The translations under genes and the position numbers were made by a program. Below, piece after piece: positions 36,044 to 44,463 of a DNA stretch of 64,000 nucleotides. This stretch comes from VAZQ01 sp963807865 (GTDB lineage: Bacteria; Pseudomonadota; Alphaproteobacteria; Rhizobiales; Xanthobacteraceae): the NCBI GenBank assembly GCA_963807865.1, contig CAWEDK010000009.1, positions 382,276 through 446,275 on the forward strand, given 5' to 3'. Within the stretch, counting starts at the first letter, position 1. Each line of letters starts with the position of its first letter. The notes below the pieces were generated by a model. It saw nothing but the letters and a program-made list of their open reading frames with translations, searched no databases and was not told the DNA's origin.

Positions 36044-36534
36044 TCAAAGCACCTCCAGGCAGGCTGCGAGCGTCACGATGACCTCCATCTCGTCCGACCA
36101 GAACGAGCCGTCGCTCATCTCGGCGATCGCGATCACTCGCTGCGAATCGGCGAGCCGGATGCGGGTTGCGATGGCGGCCCTGTCCGGCGCGCGGTCCGAT
36201 GTGCACGCTGATGACGTTGGGCTGCGGGTTCTTCTCGTTGAATACGTGGATCGCCTTGACGTAATCTTCCGTCGTCATCGGGCTCTCGACCGCCACGGTC
36301 ATCGAGACCGAGTTGCCATTCTCGATCAGCGGCGGCAGTTCGAGCTTCACGCGGCCGGTGCGCGGAGTCGCTTCGCCGATGACCTTCTTCATCGCTTCAA
36401 GCATGGATTCAGGCGTGGCCCTGACCGGGGAGGGCGCGACCGTCAACAGCAGTCCGGCACCGCCGGCGAGACGCGCCGCGTTGATCAATACGTCGCGGCG
36501 GTTGCGGCTGCAGGGTGTGATGTTCCTGGGTCAT
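36044..36534 (-). pseudogene. SoxY-related carrier with AAC-type arm (two frameshifts)
   Basis: About 163 residues. A Tat leader (NRRDVLINAARLAGGAG, from ATG 36534) is followed by VKLELPPLIENGNSVSMTVAVE, the SoxY core. After an extra base near 36188 come TRIRLADSQRVIAIAEM and the C-terminus VTLAACLEVL. Canonical SoxY ends in GGCGG, whose Cys binds the sulfur substrate. Here the Cys sits in AACLEVL instead, as in the variant I recall being described as SoxY-related AACIE-arm proteins. The second extra base is in the leader near 36504. The length is two over a multiple of three, which fits. Partner of SoxZ. Confidence 0.8.
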
Positions 36535-36554
36535 GTCGTTTCCGATTCCTGCTC

Positions 36555-37052
36555 CTAGTCGCGCAACGTCGCCAGGTAGGCAACCACATCTTCGATCTGC
36601 TCGGCGCTCAGCAGCGGCTTGCCCTGGAACGCCGGAGCGACACGCACGAGACCATCGGTTCGATAGTAAGGCGGCATGATCGTTTCCGGGTTGAGGCGGC
36701 TCGCATCGACAATCCGCAATCGCAGTTGGCCTTCGGTCGAGCGGTTGCCCGCACCTTTCAGATCGGGCGCCAGTGTGCCCTGAAACCGTTCCTGCGGGAA
36801 CGGCCCGGTGTGGCACAGGAGGCAGAGCCCGACCTGCCTGTTCGACACGATGTCGCGGCCACGCTCCGCACTTCCCTTTGTGGGCGTCAGCGGTGCTGGG
36901 ATAGCGTCGCCAACAACCATATAGGGAACCAGCGCGGTTTCGGCACCGCCCGGTCTCGCGGAATTGAGCAGGAACACGCCCGCCAGAGCGAGCGCACCGG
37001 CACCCAGCCGCTCAGCCGAACACTTCCGCCGTGATCGTGTTGAACCAGCCAT
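36555..37052 (-). CDS. soxX: SoxX, c-type cytochrome subunit of SoxAX
   Basis: A complete protein of 165 residues from ATG 37052, which overlaps the flavoprotein gene by 41 bases; no later ATG gives a signal peptide. The leader is basic then hydrophobic (GALALAGVFLLNSA). The single heme motif CLLCH is followed by GTLAPDLKGAG, RIVDASRLNPETIMPPYY with the axial Met, and the end SAEQIEDVVAYLATLRD. These are diagnostic of SoxX, which with SoxA attaches sulfur substrates to the SoxYZ carrier. The start codon is the least certain part. Confidence 0.9.
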   Translation of the reverse strand: MAGSTRSRRKCSAERLGAGALALAGVFLLNSARPGGAETALVPYMVVGDAIPAPLTPTKGSAERGRDIVSNRQVGLCLLCHTGPFPQERFQGTLAPDLKGAGNRSTEGQLRLRIVDASRLNPETIMPPYYRTDGLVRVAPAFQGKPLLSAEQIEDVVAYLATLRD

Positions 37053-38289
37053 CCGCGAAATTCGCTTCCTGCGCCCGGAAGGCGGCCGGAGCATTGATCG
37101 GACTGACACCGCCGGCACCCTCCACGTCCTTGAGTTGACCGTCGGCGGGCCGATACACCCCGGCAACCGAGATGCCGTAATCGGGCGCCACGAGGCTGTA
37201 ACACGTATTGATCAGTCTTGGTTCATCGGGCTTCTGTCCGGCCAGCAGCTTCGCCACCGCGGCCGCGCATACCTTGGCCTGCGCATTGGCCGAAAACGCC
37301 GATTTCGGCATGCCACCCGCGATGGTGGCGTCGCCGACGACGTGGATGTTCGGCTGCAGCTTGGATTCGAAGCTCACCGGATCGATCGGGCACCAGCCGC
37401 TGCGGTCCGCGACCCCCGCGGCTTCGGCGATTTGTCCGGCTTTCTGCGGTGGAATGACGTTGGCGACGTCGGCCTTGTGGCGTCCGAAATCGGTGACCAG
37501 CGTCATCGCGCCGACATCGACCGACGTGACCTTGCCGCCGTTTGAGAGCGAGACCCATTCGAGGTTCGGATAAAGCTCCTTCCAGGCATTCTGGAACAGG
37601 CGCTGCTTGGAGAACGCATCCTTGGCATCGAGCACCAGCAGCTTCGACTTCGGCTTCTTGGTCTTGAGGAAATAGGCGATCAGGCTGGCGCGCTCATAGG
37701 GGCCGGGCGGGCAGCGGAAAGGGTTGGCCGGCGCCGACATCACCACGGTGCCGCCGTCCGGCATGGCCTCGAGCTGGGTGCGCAAGTGCAGCGTTTGTCC
37801 GCCCGCCTTCCAGGCATGCGGCATGCGTTCGGCGGCGGCTTCGTTGTAACCCGGCAGTGCGTCCCAGCGGATGTCGATGCCGGGCGCGACGACGAGCCGG
37901 TCGTAATCGAGCCGCGTGCCGTTGCCGAGCGTCACCGCGCGCGCCTGCGGATCGACCGTCGTGGCTTGGGCGAATGCGAGCGTAATGCCGTCAGCGGCAA
38001 CCTTGTCGTAGCCGAACTGCTGCGCCTTGAGGTCGCGCAGGCCCGCGATGACGTTGTTGCTGAACGGGCAGGCGGTGAACGTCCGGCTCGCCTCGACCAG
38101 CGTGACGGTGAGACGTGGATTGATCCGTTTCAGAAATCGCGCGCAGGTCGCGCCCGCGAATCCGCCACCGATGACGACGACGCGGCCGGCCGCGCCCTGC
38201 GCGATCGCGGGCATCGGCAGCAACGCGCACGCCGCGCCGGCCGCCGTGGTCTTGAGGAACGTGCGCCGACTGCTGTCGAATGTGGTCAT
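37012..38289 (-). CDS. Flavocytochrome c sulfide dehydrogenase flavoprotein (SoxF/FccB-like)
   Basis: A complete 425-residue protein. The Tat leader has SSRRTFLKTTAAG (residues 6-18), the FAD dinucleotide fold is VVVIGGGFAGATCARFL (37-53), and the two redox Cys positions appear as TACPFSNNVI (Cys74) and INTCYSLVAPDYG near the C-terminus. NIHVVGDATIAGGMPKSA binds the flavin. It oxidises sulfide or a persulfide and passes electrons to the small cytochrome encoded 10 bases upstream. soxX follows with overlap. It is undamaged, unlike soxA and the SoxY-type gene. Confidence 0.92.
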   Translation of the reverse strand: MTTFDSSRRTFLKTTAAGAACALLPMPAIAQGAAGRVVVIGGGFAGATCARFLKRINPRLTVTLVEASRTFTACPFSNNVIAGLRDLKAQQFGYDKVAADGITLAFAQATTVDPQARAVTLGNGTRLDYDRLVVAPGIDIRWDALPGYNEAAAERMPHAWKAGGQTLHLRTQLEAMPDGGTVVMSAPANPFRCPPGPYERASLIAYFLKTKKPKSKLLVLDAKDAFSKQRLFQNAWKELYPNLEWVSLSNGGKVTSVDVGAMTLVTDFGRHKADVANVIPPQKAGQIAEAAGVADRSGWCPIDPVSFESKLQPNIHVVGDATIAGGMPKSAFSANAQAKVCAAAVAKLLAGQKPDEPRLINTCYSLVAPDYGISVAGVYRPADGQLKDVEGAGGVSPINAPAAFRAQEANFADGWFNTITAEVFG

Positions 38290-38299
38290 GCGCTGTCCT

Positions 38300-38608
38300 T
38301 TAATTCTTCTGCGCGCCGTACCAGGCCGCAATCGCCTTGACCTCGTCGTCGCTGAATCCCTTGGCGATGCGATCCATCACGGTCCCTGGAATGGTTCCCG
38401 CGCGGAAGCCTTGCATCGCCGCGACGATCGCCGCTGGGTCGCGGCCGACGAGACTCGGCACCGTGGTGCGGACGGAGCTGGAGGTCGCGTGGCAGCCCGA
38501 GCACGACAGGGCTCCGGGCGGAGCGTCCGCCGGTCCTGCCGCGGCGGCGGGTGCGATCGGCAGTAAGCACAAGGTTGCAGCAGCGATCATGAAGCGCGGA
38601 CCGGTCAT
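38300..38608 (-). CDS. c-type cytochrome (SoxE/FccA-like)
   Basis: A complete 102-residue protein: signal peptide ending near PAAAAG, heme motif CSGCH at 36-40, and VPSLVGRDPAAIVAAMQGFRAG, where the axial Met probably lies in AAMQGF. It is the probable heme partner of the flavoprotein 10 bases downstream. It starts only 49 bases after the molybdenum hydroxylase gene on the same strand, so it could also take electrons from that enzyme, which has no FAD subunit. Both partnerships are inferences from order. Confidence 0.9.
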   Translation of the reverse strand: MTGPRFMIAAATLCLLPIAPAAAAGPADAPPGALSCSGCHATSSSVRTTVPSLVGRDPAAIVAAMQGFRAGTIPGTVMDRIAKGFSDDEVKAIAAWYGAQKN

Positions 38609-38657
38609 GTCGGAGCATCCCTTAATGTGCAGGTCGCCGCCGTATTATGACGCGGAA

Positions 38658-40817
38658 TCAGGCTTTTCTCAAATCATGATTCTTCAGTGGGAGGGAGCGC
38701 ACACGCCGACCGGTTGCGGCAAATACCGCATTGCACAGCGCCGGCGCGAGCGGTGGCAGGGGGGGCTCGCCCACACCGCCCCAGGTTCCCGTACTTGGCA
38801 CGATGTGGGTCTCGACTCGGGGCATTTCGGCCATTCGCAGCATCCGATAATCACCGAAATTTGACTGCTCGACCTGTCCGTCCTTGATGCTGATCTCGCC
38901 GTAGAGTGCGGCCGTGAGCCCGTACACGACCGCGCTTTCGGCTTGCATTTCGACCGATAATGGGTTGACCACATGGCCGGCGTCGATCGCCACCACCACG
39001 CGTGGGACCCGCACGCTGCCGTCGCGCATCACCGTGACCTCGACGACGTGCGCGCAGACACTCCCTTGCGATTCGTGCAGCGCGATTCCGCGCGCGACGC
39101 CGGCGGTCGCGGGCGCCGTCCAGCCGGCCTTATCGGCGGCCGCGTCGAGCACCGCGAGATGACGCGGCGATTTCGCCAGGAGCCGGCGCCGATAGCGGTA
39201 GGGATCGACGCCGGCCGCGTGAGCCATTTCGTCGATGAAGCATTCCTTGAAGAACGCGTTCTGCGAGTGGTTGACGCCGCGCCAGACGCCGACCGGCACA
39301 TGCGTGGTGCGCATCGCAAAATCGACGAAGTAGTTCGGGACCTGGTATGGATTGTCCTCGAGCAATCCTTGCAGAAAGTTCTTGTCGGCGCCGAATCGCA
39401 GGATATGCGGTGCGATGGTGGCGATGATCGACTGGCCGGCGGTGCGGATCTTCCAGGCGACCGGCATTCCATCGGCGTCGAGGCCCGCGCTCATCCGGGC
39501 GGCCACCGCCGGACGATAGAAGTCATGCCGGATGTCTTCCTCGCGGCTCCAGACGAGCTTGACTGGCTGGCCCACATCCTTGGCGATCAGCACCGCCTGC
39601 CGCACGAAGTCCTGCACCAGCCCGCGCCGGCCGAAGCCGCCGCCCAGCATCATCTTGTGAATGATGACGCGGTCGTTCGGCACACCGGCGGCGTTGGCGG
39701 CCGTGGCGAGCGCGGTCTCGGCATCCTGCGTGGGGGCCCAGACCTCGACACGGTCGGCGGTGACGTGGGCGGTGCAGTTCTGCGGCTCCATGGTGGCGTG
39801 CCCCAGGAACGGCACCTCGTAGTCGGCGTCGATCCGTTTCGCGGCCTGCGCCAGCGCGGCATCGACATTGCCGATGGTGCGGCCGACGCCCGCCTGCTCG
39901 GCGTCCAGCCCGGATTGCAGGTTCTCGCGGATTTGCGCGCTCGAGACCGCGGAGCCCTCGCCCGAATCCCAGACGACCGCCAGCGCATCGGCGGCCTTCT
40001 TGGCCTGCCACCAGCTGTCTGCGACGACCGCGACCGCGTCCGGCAAATGCACGACCCGTCGCACGCCCTTCATAGTGCCGAGCCGCGAGGTATCGACCGA
40101 CCTCAGCCGGCCCTTGAATACCGGGCACTGCACGATCGCGGCGTGCAGCATGTTCGGCAGGCGCACGTCGATGGCGTAGATCGGCTGGCCCGTGACCTTG
40201 TCGCCGATCTCCAACCGGGGTTGCGGCGTGCCGATCAGCTTCCAGTCCTTCGGGTCCTTCAAGCGAACCTGTTCCGGCGGTGGCATCTTCGCCGCTGCTG
40301 TGGCCAGCGCGCCGAACGTGAGCCTGCGCCCGCTCGCCCGGTGCATGACCACGCTATTCGCGGCCGTGCACTCGCTGGCTGGCACGCTCCAGCGCGCGGC
40401 GGCGGCGGCGATCAGCATTTCGCGGGCGGTGGCGCCGGCGCGGCGCAGCTCCTGCTGCGAGGACGTGATGGCGCGGCTTGCGCCGGTCGACATGTTGCCC
40501 CAGACGCGCCGCCGCCGGGCGTTCTCATGCGCGTGGACGAACTCCGCCTTGACCTTGCTCCAGTCGCATTCGAGCTCTTCGGCGATCAGCATTGGCAAGG
40601 CCGTGAACGCGCCCTGGCCCATCTCGGACTTCGCGACCCGGATAGTCACGGTGTCGTCGGGCGCGATCACGATCCAGGCGGTGACCTCCGGCGCGCCATT
40701 CTCGGCCCGCGCGTGCGGTGTGCCGAACCGGATGTCGAAACCCAGCGCCAGCGCGCCTCCCGTGGCGGTGGCGCGCACCAGGAACGCACGGCGGTCGATG
40801 CCCGCGCCCCGCTTCAT
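38658..40817 (-). CDS. Molybdopterin-binding hydroxylase large subunit, pair 1
   Basis: A complete 719-residue protein of the isoquinoline 1-oxidoreductase-like branch of the xanthine oxidase family. A twin-arginine leader (GIDRRAFLVRATATGGAL) suggests periplasmic location. Cofactor motifs: VAKSEMGQGAFTALPML, MMLGGGFGRRG, VWRGVNHSQNAF and, near the end, TWGGVGEPPLPPLAP with the catalytic Glu. These enzymes hydroxylate heterocycles or oxidise aldehydes with water as oxygen source. It overlaps its 2Fe-2S partner by 4 bases (ATGA). It is the most divergent of the three large subunits here. Confidence 0.92.
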   Translation of the reverse strand: MKRGAGIDRRAFLVRATATGGALALGFDIRFGTPHARAENGAPEVTAWIVIAPDDTVTIRVAKSEMGQGAFTALPMLIAEELECDWSKVKAEFVHAHENARRRRVWGNMSTGASRAITSSQQELRRAGATAREMLIAAAAARWSVPASECTAANSVVMHRASGRRLTFGALATAAAKMPPPEQVRLKDPKDWKLIGTPQPRLEIGDKVTGQPIYAIDVRLPNMLHAAIVQCPVFKGRLRSVDTSRLGTMKGVRRVVHLPDAVAVVADSWWQAKKAADALAVVWDSGEGSAVSSAQIRENLQSGLDAEQAGVGRTIGNVDAALAQAAKRIDADYEVPFLGHATMEPQNCTAHVTADRVEVWAPTQDAETALATAANAAGVPNDRVIIHKMMLGGGFGRRGLVQDFVRQAVLIAKDVGQPVKLVWSREEDIRHDFYRPAVAARMSAGLDADGMPVAWKIRTAGQSIIATIAPHILRFGADKNFLQGLLEDNPYQVPNYFVDFAMRTTHVPVGVWRGVNHSQNAFFKECFIDEMAHAAGVDPYRYRRRLLAKSPRHLAVLDAAADKAGWTAPATAGVARGIALHESQGSVCAHVVEVTVMRDGSVRVPRVVVAIDAGHVVNPLSVEMQAESAVVYGLTAALYGEISIKDGQVEQSNFGDYRMLRMAEMPRVETHIVPSTGTWGGVGEPPLPPLAPALCNAVFAATGRRVRSLPLKNHDLRKA

Positions 40818-41284
40818 GGCGTACGTCCTACCAGCAGGCTCGCGGCAGTGGCGTGGATCGCCGCGCGGATGCGCTGATAGGTACCGCAACGGCAAATGTT
40901 GGTGATGGCCGCATCGATGTCGGCATCGCTCGGACGGGGCTTCTCGGCCAGCAGGGCCGCGACCGCCATGATCATGCCGCTCTGGCAATAGCCGCACTGC
41001 GGGACGTCGTGGTCGATCCAGGCCTTCTGCACCTTGTGCAGTATGCCGTCCTGCGCGAGCCCCTCGATGGTGGTGATCTGCCGGCCGGCGACGTCGGAAG
41101 CCGCCACCGAGCAGGCGCGAATTGGCGCGCCGTCGATATGCACCGTGCAGGCGCCGCATTGCGCGATCCCGCAGCCATATTTGGTGCCCATCAGGCCGAG
41201 CGTATCGCGCAGGACCCATAGCAATGGCGTGTCGGAATCGACATCAACCTCGTGGGACTGCCCATTGATGATGAGCTGCACCAC
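40814..41284 (-). CDS. 2Fe-2S small subunit of molybdenum hydroxylase, pair 1
   Basis: A complete 156-residue protein with the two cluster domains of xanthine-oxidase-type small subunits: plant-type ferredoxin Cys in YGCGIAQCGACTVHIDG (with the fourth Cys in IRACSV), and the helical-domain cluster in CGYCQSGMIM and NICRCGTYQR. It passes electrons from the Moco site of the large subunit to an outside acceptor. It has no signal peptide; export would ride on the Tat signal of the large subunit, encoded with a 4-base overlap. Confidence 0.95.
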   Translation of the reverse strand: MVQLIINGQSHEVDVDSDTPLLWVLRDTLGLMGTKYGCGIAQCGACTVHIDGAPIRACSVAASDVAGRQITTIEGLAQDGILHKVQKAWIDHDVPQCGYCQSGMIMAVAALLAEKPRPSDADIDAAITNICRCGTYQRIRAAIHATAASLLVGRTP

Positions 41285-41426
41285 TCCACCCCCTGTGTCC
41301 CGGCCGGTCGTGGCCAGTCTCCGAATAGCTCAAATTACCCCAATTGTGCGCACAGATCACGCCATCGTCTGGAAATCCACCTCGGTATGGCCCCGCGGCC
41401 ACACCGCGGGCAAGCCACCGCCCGCA

Positions 41427-41455
41427 AAGAAAACGGCGGCCACCTGGGCCGCCGT
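41427..41455 (-). terminator. Rho-independent terminator after the pair-2 large subunit
   Basis: On the minus strand ACGGCGGCC and GGCCGCCGT (41455-41433) form a perfect 9-bp stem with a 5-base loop, followed by TTTTCTTT. It lies 73 bases past the stop at 41528. A second GC-only hairpin (GGCGGCCC/GGGCCGCC, about 41497-41513) lies between them. Pair 2 therefore probably ends here and pair 1 has its own promoter in 41285-41426. Confidence 0.85.
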
Positions 41456-41527
41456 GGGATTTTCAACGCCGCCCTGGGGCGGGTCGGGGAGAGACGGCGG
41501 CCCGCCGGGCCGCCGCCGCGCCAATTG

Positions 41528-43744
41528 CTAGCTCATTTCGATGTTGTGGTTCTTCAGCGGGAACGAACGGATGCGCTGGCCGGTGGCCTTGAAGTACGCA
41601 TTCATCACCGCCGGCGCTGCCACGCAGATGGTGGGCTCGCCGACGCCGCCCCAGCGGGCATTGCCGCCCGAGGGGACGATGACCGACTCGACCTTCGGCA
41701 TCTCGGCGATGCGCATCGAGTTGTAGTTGTCGAAGTTGGTCTGCTCGATGGCGCCGTCCTTGACGGTGCATTCCTGGTAGAACAGTGCCGACAGCCCGTA
41801 GACGAACGAGCCCGCGACCTGCCGGTCGATCTGCGCCGGATTGACCGCGTAGGTGCTGTCGGTGCCGCCGACGATGCGTAGCACCTTGAGCTTGTTGCCG
41901 GTGACGGAGATTTCCGCCGCCGCCGCCACGTAACTGTCGAACGCCATCATCTGGGCGAGCCCGCGGAAGACGCCTTGCGGCGCCGGCTTGCCCCAGCCGA
42001 TCCTCTCGGCAACTGCGTCGAGCACGGCGCGATTGCGCGGCAGGCCCGTCAGGAGCTTGCGCCGGAACTCGAGTTCGTCCTGTCCGACTGATTGCGCCAG
42101 TTCATCCATGAAGCATTCCATGAAGATGGCGTTCTGGTTGATGTTCACGCCACGCCAGAAGCCCGGCTTGATGTGCGGGTTGCGCATAGCGTGGTCGATC
42201 AACAGGTTCGGGATGGTGTAGCCGAATGCGTGCTCCTGTCCGGGGCGTTGCAGGCCCTGGAACGTGTTCGGATCCATTCCCTTGTTCTTCGGGTTGGTGT
42301 CGCCCTTGTCGAGGTTCTGCGGGAAGACGTCCGCGACGATCGACTGGCCCGACAGCCGCACGTGCAGGGCGGTCAGGTTGTTGTCCTTGTCGAAGCCGCC
42401 GACCAGCTTGGCCTGCATGACCGGGTGGAACCGGCCTTGCGCCATGTCCTCCTCGCGCGACCAGAGCAGCTTGATCGGCGTACCGGGCATCTCCTTGGCG
42501 ATGAGAACGGCCTGCGTCACGTAGTCATGGAACGCACCGCGTCGGCCAAAGCCGCCGCCGAGGTGCTGCTTGTAGACCTCGCACTTGTTGGCCGGCAGGC
42601 CTGACGCCTGCACGGTCGCGCCGAACGCGGCTTCGCCGTTCTGCGTTGGCACCCATACCTCGCACTTGTCGGCCGTATAGAGCGCGGTGGCGTTCATCGG
42701 CTCCATGCAGGCGTGGTTCTGGAACGGATAGGCGTAGACCGCCTCGACCTTCTTGGCCGCGGAGGCGAGGGCGGCTTTCGCGTCGCCATTCGAATTGCCG
42801 ACGAAGGCTTCCGGCGCGTCGAGGCCGGCCTTGAGCCATTCGGCGATCGAAGCACTCGAAACCTTGGCGTTCTCGCCCGGGTCCCATTCGATCGGCAGCG
42901 CATCGAGCGCGACCTTGGCTTGCCACCAGGTGTCGGCGACGACGGCGGCAGCGGAGTTGCCGACCTGCAAGACCTTCTTCACGCCCGGCATGCTCGCAAC
43001 TTTGGCGGCGTCGAAGCTCTTGATCTTGCCGCGCTGGACCGGGCACTCCTTGATCGCGGCATTGAGCATGCCGGGGAGCTTGACGTCGCTGCCGTAGATC
43101 TGCTTGCCGGTGACGCGGTCGATCGTATCGAGCCGCTTGAGCGGCTTGCCGACGATCTTCCAGTCTTTCGGATCCTTGAGCTTCATCGACTTCGGATCCG
43201 GCACGGCGAGCTTGGCGGCGGCATCCGCCACCTTGCCGTAGGTCGTGCTGCGGTTCGACGGTTTGTGGGTGATCACGCCCTTGTCGACCGTCAGTTCTGC
43301 GACCGGTACTTTCCACTCGTCGGCGGCTGCTTGCAGCAGCATCGTCCGCGCGACGGCACCGCCTTGCCGGACATATTCGTGCGAGTTGCGGATGCCGCGG
43401 CTGCCGCCGGTCGAGAAGTCGCCCCACACCCGCTTGCGGGCGACGCTCTGGCCCGGGGTCGGATATTCCCAGGTGACCTTGTCCCAGTTGCACTCGAGCT
43501 CTTCGGCGGCGAGCTGGCAGAGGCCGGTCAGTGTACCCTGACCCATCTCCGAGCGCACGACGCGCACGACCACGGTGTCATCGGGCTTGATCACGACCCA
43601 CGCGCCGATCTCCGGCGTGCTGGGGGCAGCCTGTGCGCTGGCAGATTGCGTACCGCCGAACGGCAGGCCAAGCGCGAGCCCTCCACCCGCTGCTGCGGAG
43701 GTGATGATGAAGGAGCGGCGATCCATCTTCGGAATGTAATTCAT
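41528..43744 (-). CDS. Molybdopterin-binding hydroxylase large subunit, pair 2
   Basis: A complete 738-residue protein from ATG 43744 (MNYIPKMDRRSFIITSAAAG, a Tat-type leader). Cofactor motifs: VVRSEMGQGTLTGL, KQHLGGGFGRRGAF, FWRGVNINQNAIFMECF and RWGGVGEPTICVAAPA with the catalytic Glu. It is closely related along its length to the pair-3 protein (for example MEPMNATALYTADKCEVW is shared) and more distantly to pair 1. Substrate unknown; aromatic aldehyde or N-heterocycle are the family's usual choices. It is free of frameshifts. Confidence 0.92.
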   Translation of the reverse strand: MNYIPKMDRRSFIITSAAAGGGLALGLPFGGTQSASAQAAPSTPEIGAWVVIKPDDTVVVRVVRSEMGQGTLTGLCQLAAEELECNWDKVTWEYPTPGQSVARKRVWGDFSTGGSRGIRNSHEYVRQGGAVARTMLLQAAADEWKVPVAELTVDKGVITHKPSNRSTTYGKVADAAAKLAVPDPKSMKLKDPKDWKIVGKPLKRLDTIDRVTGKQIYGSDVKLPGMLNAAIKECPVQRGKIKSFDAAKVASMPGVKKVLQVGNSAAAVVADTWWQAKVALDALPIEWDPGENAKVSSASIAEWLKAGLDAPEAFVGNSNGDAKAALASAAKKVEAVYAYPFQNHACMEPMNATALYTADKCEVWVPTQNGEAAFGATVQASGLPANKCEVYKQHLGGGFGRRGAFHDYVTQAVLIAKEMPGTPIKLLWSREEDMAQGRFHPVMQAKLVGGFDKDNNLTALHVRLSGQSIVADVFPQNLDKGDTNPKNKGMDPNTFQGLQRPGQEHAFGYTIPNLLIDHAMRNPHIKPGFWRGVNINQNAIFMECFMDELAQSVGQDELEFRRKLLTGLPRNRAVLDAVAERIGWGKPAPQGVFRGLAQMMAFDSYVAAAAEISVTGNKLKVLRIVGGTDSTYAVNPAQIDRQVAGSFVYGLSALFYQECTVKDGAIEQTNFDNYNSMRIAEMPKVESVIVPSGGNARWGGVGEPTICVAAPAVMNAYFKATGQRIRSFPLKNHNIEMS

Positions 43745-43757
43745 GTGAGCCCCTCCC

Positions 43758-44207
43758 TTATGCGTTCGCTGCGGCGTGAATCGCTTCACGCACTTGCTGG
43801 AAGGTGCCGCACCGGCAGATATTGGTGATGCTGGAATTGATGTCCGCATCGGTCGGCTTCGGCTTGTTCTTGAGCAGTTCTGCCACCGCCATGATCATGC
43901 CGGACTGGCAGTAGCCGCACTGCGGCACGTCGAGATCGACCCAGGCCTTCTGCACCTTGTGCAGCACGCCGTTCTGCGCGAGCCCTTCGATCGTGGTGAT
44001 CTGCTTGCCGGCAACCGCCGACAGCGGTACCGAGCAGGACCGCATGGCGACACCGTCGACATGCACTGTGCACGCACCGCAGGCCGCGATGCCGCAGCCG
44101 TACTTGGTGCCGGTCAGGCCGACATGCTCCCGCAGCACCCAGAGCAGGGGCGTATCGGGGTCGGCATTCACCTCGTGACTCTTACCATTCACATTGAGAG
44201 CAGCCAT
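43758..44207 (-). CDS. 2Fe-2S small subunit of molybdenum hydroxylase, pair 2
   Basis: A complete 149-residue protein (MAALNVNGKSHEVNADPDTP). Ferredoxin-type Cys lie in YGCGIAACGACTVHVDG and MRSCSV; the second cluster is in CGYCQSGMIM and NICRCGTFQQ. It starts the pair-2 unit, and its large subunit follows after 13 bases. The start at 44207 is chosen because the pair-3 copy begins identically; the longer frame to 44276 is not conserved. At 450 bases it is the intact reference for the damaged copy at 46664. Confidence 0.95.
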   Translation of the reverse strand: MAALNVNGKSHEVNADPDTPLLWVLREHVGLTGTKYGCGIAACGACTVHVDGVAMRSCSVPLSAVAGKQITTIEGLAQNGVLHKVQKAWVDLDVPQCGYCQSGMIMAVAELLKNKPKPTDADINSSITNICRCGTFQQVREAIHAAANA

Positions 44208-44301
44208 GAGCTTCTTCCCGTTAGCCGCGACTGGTGATGAGCGGCGATTGACGCGGCCGACACCCGTCGGTGACACCGCGCGCGCTGTCGTTATGACTAG
44301 C

Positions 44302-44322
44302 TTGGATTTATTCTAGTATGAA
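44302..44322 (-). promoter_or_regulatory. Shared upstream element of pair 2
   Basis: TTGGATTTATTCTAGTATGA (plus-strand reading) matches the element at 47205-47225 at 16 of 21 positions and stands at a similar distance from the gene (95 against 88 bases). On the minus strand it gives TAGAAT, close to a -10 box. It is probably part of the promoter copied with the cassette. The rest of 44208-44463 has a GC hairpin near 44421-44451 and nothing else clear. Confidence 0.4.
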
Positions 44323-44463
44323 TTTGGCGACCCGGCGAGATCAAATTCGCGTGGGTGAGGGACGCGGCCGTCCACTGCGAAGCTTCGCAATTCGAAGATG
44401 ATTTCAAATGCTTGGGCAGGACGGCGGCGGCCCCGCAGGGGGACCGCCGCCGGTATTTTCCGA

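Noticed and set aside
38973..40877. A 634-residue open frame on the plus strand
   Set aside because: Exact antisense of the pair-1 molybdenum hydroxylase, whose motifs are unmistakable.
44421..44451. GC-rich hairpin beyond the stop of the pair-3 large subunit as its terminator
   Set aside because: On the relevant minus strand no T-run follows the stem.
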